Positions 36,010 through 44,694 of a stretch of DNA of 64,000 nucleotides are shown piece after piece (the stretch's first letter is position 1; each line of letters starts with the position of its first letter). The stretch is from Myxococcales bacterium. Its GTDB lineage: Bacteria; Myxococcota_A; Polyangia; Fen-1088. Where the stretch lies: contig JAGTJU010000003.1 of assembly GCA_022184915.1 (NCBI GenBank), positions 186,001-250,000 on the forward strand, given 5' to 3'. Below the pieces are notes generated by a model. It did no database searches, was not told where the DNA came from, and was given only the letters and a program-made list of their open reading frames with translations. Made by a program: the position numbers and the translations under genes.

Positions 36010-36795
36010 TTAAGCCACCGGTAGCCAGTTGTCCTCGAGCCAGAGGAGGGACGACGAGGCGGCTCGTAGCTGCGCGTCCACGTGGGCGATGGCCTCGCCC
36101 GTCTTCGGCGCTGCCTGGCCATAGGCGCGCCCGTAAAGCACCCAGTTCGACAGCTGGTAGTGATGGAGCAAAGCCGCGAAGCGATGTCCTTCGTGGGCTT
36201 CCAACACCTCTTGCGCAGCCGCGGCTCCCGTGGTGGCGTGCAGCGCCCGCGTGACGTCGAAGAGCAAGGTGCGCAGATCCTCGAATGCAGCTTCGGGATC
36301 ACCCACGACGCTTTCGAGCATACGGGTAAAGCCATCTTCGGGAAGACCTGCCTCGGCCGCGGCTTCGGTCATGATGGGCACCTGCGTGGTGATGAAGTCG
36401 CAGCCGGGCGCCGTGCGCAGCAGCTTGCCCACGAGGTAGAGATCGAACGCCGACGCGATCGCTTCGCCGAAGAACATGGCCTCGGCCGAAGCGGGTTCTC
36501 CCGCCGCATGCCGCGCGAGCTGGTGCGCCGCCACCTGGTGCCAGGCCACGTGGGCGACGACGTCGGCCGAGATGTGTTTTTCCACCAGCACGTCGGCGCC
36601 CGCAGGCCCAGCCCAGAAGGTGAGGTTCAAAAACGCCGCCCGGTCCCACGACACGTGGGTGTCGTAGGTGGGCACGAGGAAGGGGTAGCCGCTGGCAAGG
36701 AGCGCCGCCTTGAGGCGCTGGTACACGGGCAAAGTCGAAAAGGCGCGTTCGTCTTCGATGGTCAGCTCGGCAAGCGAGGTCGGGCAGAGCGGCAT
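36010..36795 (-). CDS. Conserved-looking helical protein of unknown function
   Basis: A 261-residue soluble protein I do not recognise. It is mostly alpha-helical with many His and Trp residues. There is a striking VVAHVAWHQVAAHQLARHAAG segment (split here as VVAHVAWHQV and AAHQLARHA), followed by AMFFGEAIASAFDLYLVGKL. Histidine and glutamate spacing there could bind a metal, possibly with an H-x3-H / E-A arrangement, but no known motif fits exactly. There is no signal peptide or membrane helix. It lies 13 bp after the SUMT gene and about 20 bp before the efflux trio on the same strand, so it may share transcripts with both. Function unknown. Confidence 0.75.
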   Translation of the reverse strand: MPLCPTSLAELTIEDERAFSTLPVYQRLKAALLASGYPFLVPTYDTHVSWDRAAFLNLTFWAGPAGADVLVEKHISADVVAHVAWHQVAAHQLARHAAGEPASAEAMFFGEAIASAFDLYLVGKLLRTAPGCDFITTQVPIMTEAAAEAGLPEDGFTRMLESVVGDPEAAFEDLRTLLFDVTRALHATTGAAAAQEVLEAHEGHRFAALLHHYQLSNWVLYGRAYGQAAPKTGEAIAHVDAQLRAASSSLLWLEDNWLPVA

Positions 36796-36808
36796 GGCGA
36801 TCTCCAGG

Positions 36809-37585
36809 TCAATCGGTCACAGGTGAGGACGGCGCAAAGGTTTCGGCGAGCCCCACGACGGGGCCTATCACGAGAATCCCTGGCGCCCGCGGCAGCAAGC
36901 CGTACCCAGGCGGCGCCGGAGGGGGCTCGGGCAGCTCCACCGCGGGCAGCGAGACGAGCGGGCCCGTCCACCGCCAAGCCGCGGGCGTCGTAGCCCCCAC
37001 GAGCACCGCGGCCGGGGTGTGCGCCGGCCACCCCCGGGCCAGCAGTCGCCGCGTGATCTCGGCCCGGGCGGCAAGGCCCATGAGCACGATCACGGTGGCC
37101 GCCTCGGGAGCCAAGCTATCCAGGATGCCCGCGTAGGCCGCTTCGGCGTGGCCTGAAACCACGACGAAGCCCGGGGCGAGGCCCCTGTGCGTCACGGGGA
37201 TGCCGGCAAGCTCCGGCGCCGCGATCGCGCTTGTCACACCGGGCACCACCTCGAAGGGAATACCCGCCGCGATGAGCGCCAGCACCTCTTCACCCCCACG
37301 CCCGAGCACGAAGGGATCGCCGCTTTTGAGGCGCACCACGTGACGTCCCCGCTGGGCCTCACGCACGATCAGGCGGTTGATGGTGTCCTGGCCCATGGAA
37401 TGCCGCCCCGCCCGTTTGCCCACGAAGAACCAGCGTGCCTCCGGCGCCAGCTGCCGCGCCTCGGGCGACGACAGCGCATCGTAAAGCACCAAATCGGCTT
37501 CGGCGAGCCGCTTGACGGCACGCACGGTGAGCAATTCGGGATCGCCCGGGCCCGCCCCCACCAGGGTGACCCGCCCCACGCTCAC
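36809..37585 (-). CDS. cobA: Uroporphyrinogen-III C-methyltransferase (SUMT)
   Basis: A 258-residue SAM-dependent enzyme making precorrin-2 from uroporphyrinogen III. The motifs are [20 protein letters not shown] (N-terminal SAM loop), [28 protein letters not shown] and [25 protein letters not shown] (given in two pieces: [10 protein letters not shown] and AGIPVTHRG). The GTG at 37585 overlaps the stop of the precorrin-2 dehydrogenase gene. Together the two encode the functions of CysG in separate proteins, leading to sirohaem. No sulfite or nitrite reductase is in the window. Confidence 0.95.
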   Translation of the reverse strand: MSVGRVTLVGAGPGDPELLTVRAVKRLAEADLVLYDALSSPEARQLAPEARWFFVGKRAGRHSMGQDTINRLIVREAQRGRHVVRLKSGDPFVLGRGGEEVLALIAAGIPFEVVPGVTSAIAAPELAGIPVTHRGLAPGFVVVSGHAEAAYAGILDSLAPEAATVIVLMGLAARAEITRRLLARGWPAHTPAAVLVGATTPAAWRWTGPLVSLPAVELPEPPPAPPGYGLLPRAPGILVIGPVVGLAETFAPSSPVTD

Positions 37586-38202
37586 GGGGTGTCCTCATCG
37601 GCGGCGGCCGCCGCCCGCGCCTCGTAAAGCGCGTTCAGGGCTTGCAACAAGCGGGGGCGGCGCTGATCGAGCGGCAGCCCCTCTTGCCGCCACACGGGCC
37701 GCTGCCGCTTGGCCTCTTGCACCCAGGCGCCGAGATCGTCCGGCACCAGGGCCTCGAGCCCTTCGCGCAGCAGGCCCGCGAGCGCGGGAGCCGCGCCTCC
37801 CGTGGAAAACGCGATGGTGGCCTCACCCCGGCGCATCAGGGCCGCGGCAAAGGCGGTGGCCGAGGCCAGATCGTCCACGGCGTTCACGAACAGACACCGG
37901 GCCTCGGCCGCGTCCGTCACGCTGCGGTTGACTTCGGGCGGTGCGGCCGCGACCACGTAGTACACCCCGTCGAGATCGGCAGGCTCGAAGGGCCGCAGAC
38001 GCAGCTCGGCACCGTCGAGACCCACCGCGCGAAAGGCCTCGCTGATCTCGGGCGCCACCACGCGCACCACGGCGCCCGCTTCCCTGATGGCCGCATACTT
38101 TTGCGCGGCCACAGGGCCGGCCCCCACGACCAGGACCCGCCGCCCACCCAGTTTCAAAAACACGGGGTAAAGCGGCGCGGGGGCGGGGCCAGCGACAGAC
38201 AT
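37582..38202 (-). CDS. Precorrin-2 dehydrogenase/sirohydrochlorin ferrochelatase-like protein
   Basis: A 206-residue protein like the N-terminal half of CysG. The N-terminus PLYPVFLKLGGRRVLVVGAG is the family opening with the NAD-binding GxGxxA (VGAGPVAAQKYAA). NAVDDLASATAF replaces the usual NxxDxxxxCxF, and GEATIAFSTGGAAPALAGLL contains the catalytic-region S-T-G-G-x-x-P. It would oxidise precorrin-2 to sirohydrochlorin with NAD. The C-terminal part is shortened, so the ferrochelatase step is less certain. It is co-transcribed with the SUMT gene by a GTGA overlap. Confidence 0.92.
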   Translation of the reverse strand: MSVAGPAPAPLYPVFLKLGGRRVLVVGAGPVAAQKYAAIREAGAVVRVVAPEISEAFRAVGLDGAELRLRPFEPADLDGVYYVVAAAPPEVNRSVTDAAEARCLFVNAVDDLASATAFAAALMRRGEATIAFSTGGAAPALAGLLREGLEALVPDDLGAWVQEAKRQRPVWRQEGLPLDQRRPRLLQALNALYEARAAAAADEDTP

Positions 38203-38262
38203 GTCCGGTCGGTTTAGGCGGGGGCGGCGCGGGCGTCAAGCACGCCAGGGCCCGGCGCCCCG

Positions 38263-39582
38263 TCAAATGCCCGCATCACCCAGCACGAGCCCCAACGCGG
38301 ATTCCTTGACGGCTGAGGCCACGTGCTTGTGCACCTCCCGATCCAGCGGATCGGGCACGAGGGCGTCGCCCTGGGACAAGTTGGCCAAGGTCTCGGCCGC
38401 TGCAATCAGCATGGCGTCCGTGATGCGACGAGCGTTGGCGTCGAGCGCCCCGCGGAAGACGCCCGGGAAGCCGAGCACGTTGTTCACCACCTTGCCGTCG
38501 GTGGCAAAGCGGGCTCCGGCCGCCAAGGCTTTTTCCGGTTCGATCTCGGGCTCGGGGTTCGAGAGCGCCAAGATCACCTGGCCGGGGCGCACCATGCTGG
38601 GCTTGATGAGGCCCTTGACCCCCGTGGTCGCCACCACGACGTCCGCACCGGCCATGACGCCCGCAAGATCCGTGGGCCGCCCGCCCATGGTCGCGAGGCG
38701 CTGCTTCGCGGCCTCGTTGAGGTCCGAACCCAGCATGCCCTTCACGCCGTACTTGATCAGCAAGTCGCAAATGCCGAGCCCCGCCGCGCCGAGCCCGATC
38801 TGCCCCACCACGCTTTCGCTGAGCGCAATGCCCGCGCGCCGGGTGGCGCCGAGCAAGGCCGCCAGCACCACGATCGCCGTGCCGTGCTGGTCATCGTGCA
38901 TCACCGGGCGATCCAACCGTTCGATGAGCGCCTCCTCGACCTCGAAGCATTCAGGGGCCCGGATGTCCTCGAGCTGGATGGCGCCGAACGAGGGCGCTAT
39001 GGCCGCAATGATCTCCACGAGCTTCTTCGGATCTTTTTCGTTGATCAGGATGGGCACCGCCGAGATGCCCGCCAGCTCGGCAAACAGAGCGGCTTTGCCC
39101 TCCATGACGGGCATGCCGGCCACGGGCCCGATGTCACCCAAGCCCAGGATGGCGGTGCCGTTCGTGACCACCGCCACGCTGTTGGCAAGGCCCGTGTACG
39201 CGCGCGCCAGCGCCGGATCCTCGTGGATCGCCAGACACACGCGCGCCACACCGGGCGTGTAGAGATCGCGCAGGCGTTCGAGGCTGCTGATCGCCATGCG
39301 GGACTTCATTTCGATTTTGCCGCCCCGGTGGCGATCGAAAACGCGGTCGGAGCGCCCCAGGACCTTGGCGTTCGGCAGCGCATCGATCGCGGCGAGCACC
39401 TCGTCCGTCTCGCGCGGGTCGTCGGGCTCGATCGTGATCTCCCAGGTGGTGGACATATAGTCCCGCCGCACCTGACGGAGGCCTTCCACCACCAAACCCG
39501 CCTCGCCGATGACGCCCAGGATGCGCGACAAGCTGCCGGGTTTGTGTTGGCTGCGGATGAGGAGGATCTCGGGGATTTTCAT
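38263..39582 (-). CDS. NAD(P)-dependent malic enzyme with N-terminal ACT domain
   Basis: About 439 residues. Residues 1-75 form an ACT-type ligand-binding domain (LLIRSQHKPGSLSRILGVIG). The malic enzyme domain follows with YTPGVARVCLAI, NGTAILGLGDIGPVAGMPVM (read as NGTAILGLG and GPVAGMPVMEG) and DIRAPECFEVE, with the metal-binding acidic residues. The NAD(P) domain has QIGLGAAGLGI and ALSNPEPEIEP. It oxidatively decarboxylates malate to pyruvate. The ACT domain suggests allosteric control, perhaps by an amino acid. I choose the ATG at 39582, where the ACT domain starts, rather than 39615. Confidence 0.93.
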   Translation of the reverse strand: MKIPEILLIRSQHKPGSLSRILGVIGEAGLVVEGLRQVRRDYMSTTWEITIEPDDPRETDEVLAAIDALPNAKVLGRSDRVFDRHRGGKIEMKSRMAISSLERLRDLYTPGVARVCLAIHEDPALARAYTGLANSVAVVTNGTAILGLGDIGPVAGMPVMEGKAALFAELAGISAVPILINEKDPKKLVEIIAAIAPSFGAIQLEDIRAPECFEVEEALIERLDRPVMHDDQHGTAIVVLAALLGATRRAGIALSESVVGQIGLGAAGLGICDLLIKYGVKGMLGSDLNEAAKQRLATMGGRPTDLAGVMAGADVVVATTGVKGLIKPSMVRPGQVILALSNPEPEIEPEKALAAGARFATDGKVVNNVLGFPGVFRGALDANARRITDAMLIAAAETLANLSQGDALVPDPLDREVHKHVASAVKESALGLVLGDAGI

Positions 39583-39649
39583 GGGGCTTGCCGCTTTCGC
39601 CCCTACGTTACCCAAGCGGGTGAACCGCTGCGAGGGGCCCCCAGGGGAT

Positions 39650-40018
39650 TCACGCCGAAAAGTCGGTCTGGCTGTCTCTCAGCGTCTCGCGGCGCAGGCG
39701 GTAGCAGAAACGGCGCACGAGCTCGGCGTGCCGCTGGGCCATCGCCGTGAACCTCACGCCCTGCCCGAGGAAATAGGCGTCTTCCGTGCCGTAGCAGAGG
39801 GTTCCTGCGGCCCAGATCGTCTCGGGAACCCCTGGCAGACTGAGCTCGAGGCCCATGACCATCGTGGGGCGGGCGAGGCTGTCGGGCAGCGTGTTGAGGT
39901 AAAGCCCCGTCTCGCTGATGTTCACGGTGAAGCCCCGCACCGGCCGGTCTTCCATGTACGCGGTGAGGTACGTCTCGAACGGGATGCGCGGGTCGAAGCG
40001 GCGGTCGAGCTGGGTCAT
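39650..40018 (-). CDS. PilZ domain protein, probable c-di-GMP receptor
   Basis: A 122-residue single-domain protein. The c-di-GMP motif is complete: RRFDPRIPF gives RxxxR, and VNISETGLYL gives the (D/N)xSxxG part about 27 residues later. A strict AGGAGG ribosome-binding site precedes the ATG at 40018, and a promoter lies further up, so it is well expressed and probably monocistronic. In Myxococcota such proteins control motility or EPS, both present in this window, but no target is shown by the sequence. Confidence 0.9.
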   Translation of the reverse strand: MTQLDRRFDPRIPFETYLTAYMEDRPVRGFTVNISETGLYLNTLPDSLARPTMVMGLELSLPGVPETIWAAGTLCYGTEDAYFLGQGVRFTAMAQRHAELVRRFCYRLRRETLRDSQTDFSA

Positions 40019-40073
40019 GAGGTCCTCCTGGCGGCAGGCAGATGAGTAAGCAAAAGTACGGATATGTAGGACA

Positions 40074-40101
40074 AATGTATACCCATGCCCCCGGTTGTCA
40101 A
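40074..40101 (-). promoter_or_regulatory. Sigma70-like promoter of the PilZ gene
   Basis: On the minus strand a perfect TTGACA (40101-40096) and TACATT (40079-40074) are separated by 16 bp. The leader is about 50 bases and ends in AGGAGG before the ATG. Confidence 0.6.
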
Positions 40102-40202
40102 ATCAAGGGCCTGCGGGCCGTGCCCCCGCCGCGGCGACGAGGTCGAAAAATCGGGCGCCAGGGTTGCGCCCGGCGTGCATTTCAGGGAAACCACGGGCCG
40201 TC

Positions 40203-40934
40203 ATGACCCGCTTGCCCTCGAAGACCCCTCCCCTGCTCTCGCCCCCGGGCGCTGACGCCCTGGTGAACGCCGTGCGCTTCGACGCACAGGGATTGGTGGT
40301 GGTCACCGCCCAGGACGGCACGACGGGCCTTGTCTGCATGCAGGCCTACGCAAACGCAGAAGCCCTGCGCCACACGGCGCGGACGGGGCGCGCCACCTTC
40401 TTCAGCCGCTCGCGGCAAGAGCTCTGGGAAAAGGGGCTGACCTCGGGCAACGGCCTGCCGGTACGCGAGATCCGCCTCGACTGCGACGGCGACGCCGTGT
40501 TGTACGTGGTGTCCCCCGAGGGCCCTTCGTGCCACACGGGCGCGCCCTCGTGCTTTTTCCGCACGGCGCGAGACGAGGGTCTGGTCGACACGTCGGAGAC
40601 AGTCGAAGCCCCCGCGGCGGTGCTTGCGCGCGTGGCCGACGTGATTCGCGCCCGCCGGGCGGCCACCGCCGAAAAATCCTACGTGGCATCGCTGCTCACG
40701 AAGGGCTTGCCGAAGATCATCGAGAAGATTTACGAAGAAGCGGGTGAGCTGGCCGAGTCTTTGCCCACGGACGACCGCGCGCATACGGCCCACGAAGCCG
40801 CTGACCTCATCTTTCACGTGATGGTGGGGCTGGAAGCGGCCGGCGTGCCGATCGACGATGTGTTTAGCGAGCTGCGACGCCGCTTTGGCACCTCCGGGCA
40901 CGTGGAAAAAGCCAGCCGCCCCCCGAAGGCGTAA
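40203..40934 (+). CDS. hisIE: Bifunctional phosphoribosyl-AMP cyclohydrolase/phosphoribosyl-ATP pyrophosphatase
   Basis: A 243-residue fusion for steps two and three of histidine synthesis. The HisI half shows [30 protein letters not shown], and DCDGDAVLY with [13 protein letters not shown], the zinc and magnesium ligands. The HisE half begins near residue 140 with [20 protein letters not shown] and [13 protein letters not shown], the all-alpha MazG-like pyrophosphohydrolase. I use the ATG at 40203, and the upstream in-frame extension lacks similarity. It is divergent from the PilZ gene. Confidence 0.95.
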   Translation: MTRLPSKTPPLLSPPGADALVNAVRFDAQGLVVVTAQDGTTGLVCMQAYANAEALRHTARTGRATFFSRSRQELWEKGLTSGNGLPVREIRLDCDGDAVLYVVSPEGPSCHTGAPSCFFRTARDEGLVDTSETVEAPAAVLARVADVIRARRAATAEKSYVASLLTKGLPKIIEKIYEEAGELAESLPTDDRAHTAHEAADLIFHVMVGLEAAGVPIDDVFSELRRRFGTSGHVEKASRPPKA

Positions 40935-40996
40935 CGTTCGGTGCCGCAAGCGGTTCGTGCGGCAGATGCGGCCTGCTGCTAACGTGGCCGGCGCGC

Positions 40997-43012
40997 ATGC
41001 TAGCGGATGTGGCGGCCTTCACCCTGGGTCCGAGCGGCCCCTTGGCCGACGAGTTGCCGGGTTACGAACCCCGCCCTGGCCAGGTGGCGATGGCCCGCAG
41101 GGTGGCTCACGCGCTCGAGTTCGACGAACGTTTGCTGTGCGAAGCCGGTACGGGCACGGGCAAGACCCTGGCTTATCTGGTGCCCGCGATCCTCTCGGGC
41201 CGCAAGGTGGTGATCGCCACCGGAACCAAGACGCTGCAAGACCAGATCGCCCGCATCGATCTGCCGCGCCTGGCGCGCACGCTGCCCGATCGGTTTTCGT
41301 TTGCCGTGATGAAGGGGCTTTCGAATTACGTGTGCCTGCGGCGCTTTTACGACCATGAACGGCAGGCCCTGCTGCCGGGCACCGTGGACCCCCTGGTGGC
41401 GAGGCTTGGCACCTTCATCACCGAGACCGAGACCGGCGATCGCGCCGACCTCGACGGCGTGGCGGATGACGCCCCGATCTGGCGGGAGGTGACCGCGACC
41501 CCCGAAACGCGGCTGGGCTCGCGCTGCCGCTACTACGATTCCTGCTTCGTCACCCGCATGCGCGATCGCGCCACGGGGGCACAGATCGTGCTCACCAACC
41601 ATCACCTGTTCTTCGCCGACCTGGCGCTGCGCAGCCGCTGGCCGGATGCCCAAGTGCTGCCGCCCTACGAGGCCGTGATCTTCGATGAAGCTCACCAGAT
41701 CGAGGAGGTGGCCACGGAGTTCTTCGGCTTGCACGTGTCCACATCGCGCCTCGCAGCCCTGGCCCGCGATCTCGGGCGGGCCAAGGCCCCCGCGGCCGCT
41801 GCCGACCGGCTGGCCCGCTTGGCGCATCACCTGGCGATGGGCGCCGACGATTTCGCCACGGCGATGCGGCGCCGCCTGCCCGCGCCGAAGACCGGCGGCG
41901 ACGAGGTGCGGGTGCCCTTGCCCGACGATCTCTTTTCCGCCCGTGACGAGGCGGGTCCCTATGGACGGTACCTGGCTCTCGACACCGTGCTCGAAGAAGC
42001 CGCCGCGCTCCTGACCCGGGTGTCCGAATACGGTGTGCCGGAAGCCGACGGCATCTCCCGCCCGCCCAGCGCCGACGTGGCCGCCGCACTCGGCGGGCTT
42101 TCGCGCCGGGCCGTGAGCGCCCGCGACGAGCTGAGCGCGCTGGTGGACACGCAGGCCAAGGATCGCATCCGGTGGGTCACCGCTTCGTCCCGCAATGTGG
42201 CGCTGCGGGCCTCGCCCATCGACGTGGCGCCCGTGTTGAGCCGCTTTTTCGACAGCCACCCGGGCCCTCTCGTGTTCACGTCCGCCACCCTCTCCGTCGG
42301 CCAGGACTTCACGTACGTGCAGCGGCGGCTCGGCCTGTCCGACACAGCCGATGAAGCCATGTTCCCGTCGCCGTTCCGCTACCACGAACAGGCGCTCGTC
42401 TACCTGCCTGCCGATCTGCCGGACCCGATCGCCGCGAGCTACACGCAGGCCGCAGCCGAACGTATGTTGGCGCTCTGCGAGGCCGCGCGCGGGCGGGCCT
42501 TGCTGCTCTTCACCAGCTTTCGCAGCTTGCGCGCCACCGAGGCTCTCTTTCGCGCGCACGGAGGGTTTCCCCTGCTGGTGCAGGGGGAGCGCCCCCGGCA
42601 CGCCCTGCTCGACGCGCTAAGAACGAACGTGGGCTCCGTGCTGCTGGCCACCCAGGGGTTCTGGGAAGGCGTGGACGTGCCGGGCGAGGCGCTGTCGCTC
42701 GTGGTGATCGATAGGCTGCCCTTCGCCGTGCCCGACGACCCGCTCACGGCCGCACGCATCGAACGGATCCGCGAGGAACACGGCGATCCCTTCGCGTCGT
42801 ACCAGCTGCCGCGCGCTGCGCTCTCCTTGCGCCAGGGCTTTGGACGCCTCATTCGCACGGGCGCCGATCGGGGCGTGGTGGCCATCCTCGACGGCCGCAT
42901 CACCCGCAAGAGCTACGGGGCCACGCTGCTGGGCAGTTTGCCGCCCGAGTGCCCGCGGACGGAGGAGCTCGAGGATGTTTACGCGTTCTTCGGCACACCC
43001 TTTCCCCGCTGA
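40997..43012 (+). CDS. DinG/YoaA-family superfamily 2 DNA helicase
   Basis: A 671-residue XPD-like helicase. The motifs are YEPRPGQVAMA (Q-like), Walker A EAGTGTGKTLAYLVPA, Ia VIATGTKTLQDQI, DEAH box AVIFDEAHQIEEVA, III VFTSATLSVG and VI SLRQGFGRLIRTGADRG. Three cysteines (NYVCLRR, SRCRYYDSCF) occur where the Fe-S domain of this family lies, and a fourth ligand is not obvious. It unwinds DNA 5'-3', probably in repair or clearing of R-loops. It follows hisIE by 62 bp on the same strand and may share its transcript. Confidence 0.93.
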   Translation: MLADVAAFTLGPSGPLADELPGYEPRPGQVAMARRVAHALEFDERLLCEAGTGTGKTLAYLVPAILSGRKVVIATGTKTLQDQIARIDLPRLARTLPDRFSFAVMKGLSNYVCLRRFYDHERQALLPGTVDPLVARLGTFITETETGDRADLDGVADDAPIWREVTATPETRLGSRCRYYDSCFVTRMRDRATGAQIVLTNHHLFFADLALRSRWPDAQVLPPYEAVIFDEAHQIEEVATEFFGLHVSTSRLAALARDLGRAKAPAAAADRLARLAHHLAMGADDFATAMRRRLPAPKTGGDEVRVPLPDDLFSARDEAGPYGRYLALDTVLEEAAALLTRVSEYGVPEADGISRPPSADVAAALGGLSRRAVSARDELSALVDTQAKDRIRWVTASSRNVALRASPIDVAPVLSRFFDSHPGPLVFTSATLSVGQDFTYVQRRLGLSDTADEAMFPSPFRYHEQALVYLPADLPDPIAASYTQAAAERMLALCEAARGRALLLFTSFRSLRATEALFRAHGGFPLLVQGERPRHALLDALRTNVGSVLLATQGFWEGVDVPGEALSLVVIDRLPFAVPDDPLTAARIERIREEHGDPFASYQLPRAALSLRQGFGRLIRTGADRGVVAILDGRITRKSYGATLLGSLPPECPRTEELEDVYAFFGTPFPR

Positions 43013-43069
43013 AGAAGCGCGCGCCGACGGGCGTTGCGCGGCCCCTCCCCGATCGGGCAGCATGCACAG

Positions 43070-43981
43070 ATGATCCCTCACGTCACCCTGGCCCCGGGCG
43101 GCCCCACCGTGTCACGCATCGTCTACGGCACCTGGCGCTTGCTCGCCGAGCCCGCGCTGGCCACACCGCAGGCCATCGCCGCGCGCCTGGCCCTGTGCGC
43201 CGAGGTTGGCATGACCACCCTCGACACCGCCGAGGTCTACGGCGGCTACACGGTGGAGGAACGCCTCGGCGAGGCGCTCAAGCTGGTGCCGCAGCTCAAA
43301 AGCAGATTCCAGATCGTCACCAAGTTTGGCATCTACGTGCCGAACGAGCGCCACCCAGAGCGGAAAACCGCATTTTACAATGCCTCGGCCGAGCGCATCG
43401 AAAAGAGCGTGGACAAGTCGCTGCGGCTGCTCGGCGTCGAGAGCCTCGAGCTCGTGCTCGTGCATCGCCCCGATTGGTTCACGGCCGCGGAGGACACCGC
43501 GCGGGGGCTCGAAAAGGTGGTGGCGGCGGGCAAGGTCAAACACGTGGGGGTCTCCAACTACACGACGTCACAATTCGACCTCCTGCAGTCCCGGCTCGCT
43601 TTGCCGCTGGTTACGCACCAGATCGAGTTCAACCCCTTTCGCATGGATGCGCTTTACGACGGCACCCTCGACCAGTGCCAGCAGCGGGGCATCAGGCCCA
43701 TGGCCTGGTCGCCGCTCGGCGGCGGGCGGCTCTTCACCGACGAATCTGCGGCTCTGCGCGTGCGCGAGGTCTGCGCCGCTTTGTCAGAGACCTATGCCGG
43801 CGCCTCCGTCTCGGCACTGGTGCATGCGTGGGTCATGAGCCACCCCGCGGGCGCCGTGCCCGTGATCGGCACCAACAAGGCCGAGCGCATCCGCGATCTG
43901 GCGGGCGCTGCCGCCCTCAAGCTCGACCGGCGCGATTGGTACGCCGTGTGGCAAGCCGCCGAGGGACGCCGCATTCCCTGA
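43070..43981 (+). CDS. Aldo/keto reductase
   Basis: A 303-residue TIM-barrel NADPH oxidoreductase. The catalytic tetrad is visible as Asp and Tyr in LDTAEVYGGYTVEERLG, Lys in IVTKFGIYVP and His in LELVLVHRPDW. The C-terminal cofactor loop PVIGTNKAERIRDL is of the YdhF/general AKR type. I use the ATG at 43070 (MIPHVTLAPGG), and the earlier in-frame start overlaps the helicase tail. It is followed after 16 bp by a class II aldolase gene, so the pair may act on the same hydroxyaldehyde. Substrate unknown. Confidence 0.92.
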   Translation: MIPHVTLAPGGPTVSRIVYGTWRLLAEPALATPQAIAARLALCAEVGMTTLDTAEVYGGYTVEERLGEALKLVPQLKSRFQIVTKFGIYVPNERHPERKTAFYNASAERIEKSVDKSLRLLGVESLELVLVHRPDWFTAAEDTARGLEKVVAAGKVKHVGVSNYTTSQFDLLQSRLALPLVTHQIEFNPFRMDALYDGTLDQCQQRGIRPMAWSPLGGGRLFTDESAALRVREVCAALSETYAGASVSALVHAWVMSHPAGAVPVIGTNKAERIRDLAGAAALKLDRRDWYAVWQAAEGRRIP

Positions 43982-43997
43982 CGACGAAAAAACTCCC

Positions 43998-44657
43998 ATG
44001 GAACACGCCGAACTTCGAAACGAAATCGTCTCCGTTTGCCTGAAGCTGACCCCGTCGGGCCTCTCCCGCGGCACGAGCGGCAACGTCAGCGCCCGCGCCA
44101 CCCACGAGGGGCGCGACGGCTACTGGATCACGCCCTCGGGCGTTCCCTACGAGGCGCTCACCCCCCAAAGCCTTCTGTGGCTCGCGCTCGAGGACACGCC
44201 CGACGAAGACGCGTTTCCCCGCCCGAGCAGCGAATGGCGCTTTCACCGCGACATCTACCGGGCCCGTCCCGATGCGCAGGCGGTGGTGCACGCGCACCCG
44301 CCGTTTGCCACGGCACTGGCCTGCGGGCGGCGCGCGATCCCGGCGTTTCACTACATGGTGGCGGCCGCCGGTGGCCACGATCTGCGCTGCGCCGACTACG
44401 CCACCTTTGGCACCCAGGAGCTGTCGGACGCGATCCTCCGCGCGCTCGCAGGGCGCACGGCCTGCCTCATCGGCAACCACGGCATCGTGGCGCTGGGCGC
44501 GCATCTACAGGCGGCGTTCAACCTGGCCGTGACCGTGGAGGACCTGGCCGAGCAGTACGTACGCGTGCTGCAGATGGGAGAGCCGGTGCTGCTGCCGGAC
44601 GACGAGATGGACCGGGTGCTCGAAAAGTTCAAGACCTACGGCCGCAAAAAAGTCTGA
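43998..44657 (+). CDS. Class II aldolase/adducin family protein, fuculose-phosphate aldolase-like
   Basis: A 219-residue zinc aldolase. GTSGNVSARA binds substrate phosphate. PSSEWRFHRDIY holds the catalytic Glu, AVVHAHPPFATALA gives two zinc His ligands and CLIGNHGIVALG the third. The family cleaves L-fuculose-1-phosphate, L-ribulose-5-phosphate (epimerisation) or related sugars, and the exact substrate is not determined. Together with the aldo/keto reductase it forms a two-gene unit. It is convergent with the HAD gene. Confidence 0.92.
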   Translation: MEHAELRNEIVSVCLKLTPSGLSRGTSGNVSARATHEGRDGYWITPSGVPYEALTPQSLLWLALEDTPDEDAFPRPSSEWRFHRDIYRARPDAQAVVHAHPPFATALACGRRAIPAFHYMVAAAGGHDLRCADYATFGTQELSDAILRALAGRTACLIGNHGIVALGAHLQAAFNLAVTVEDLAEQYVRVLQMGEPVLLPDDEMDRVLEKFKTYGRKKV

Positions 44658-44694
44658 GGCGAGGTTGAGGGCAGACGCGAGCGGGCCCCGAGCT

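Noticed and set aside
33552-36335. Single 927-residue outer-membrane-factor/adaptor fusion protein
   Set aside because: The join reads nonsense (Arg/Pro-rich) between two normal genes, and the true C-terminus of the TolC-like protein lies one base over. A lipoprotein signal restarts at 34715.
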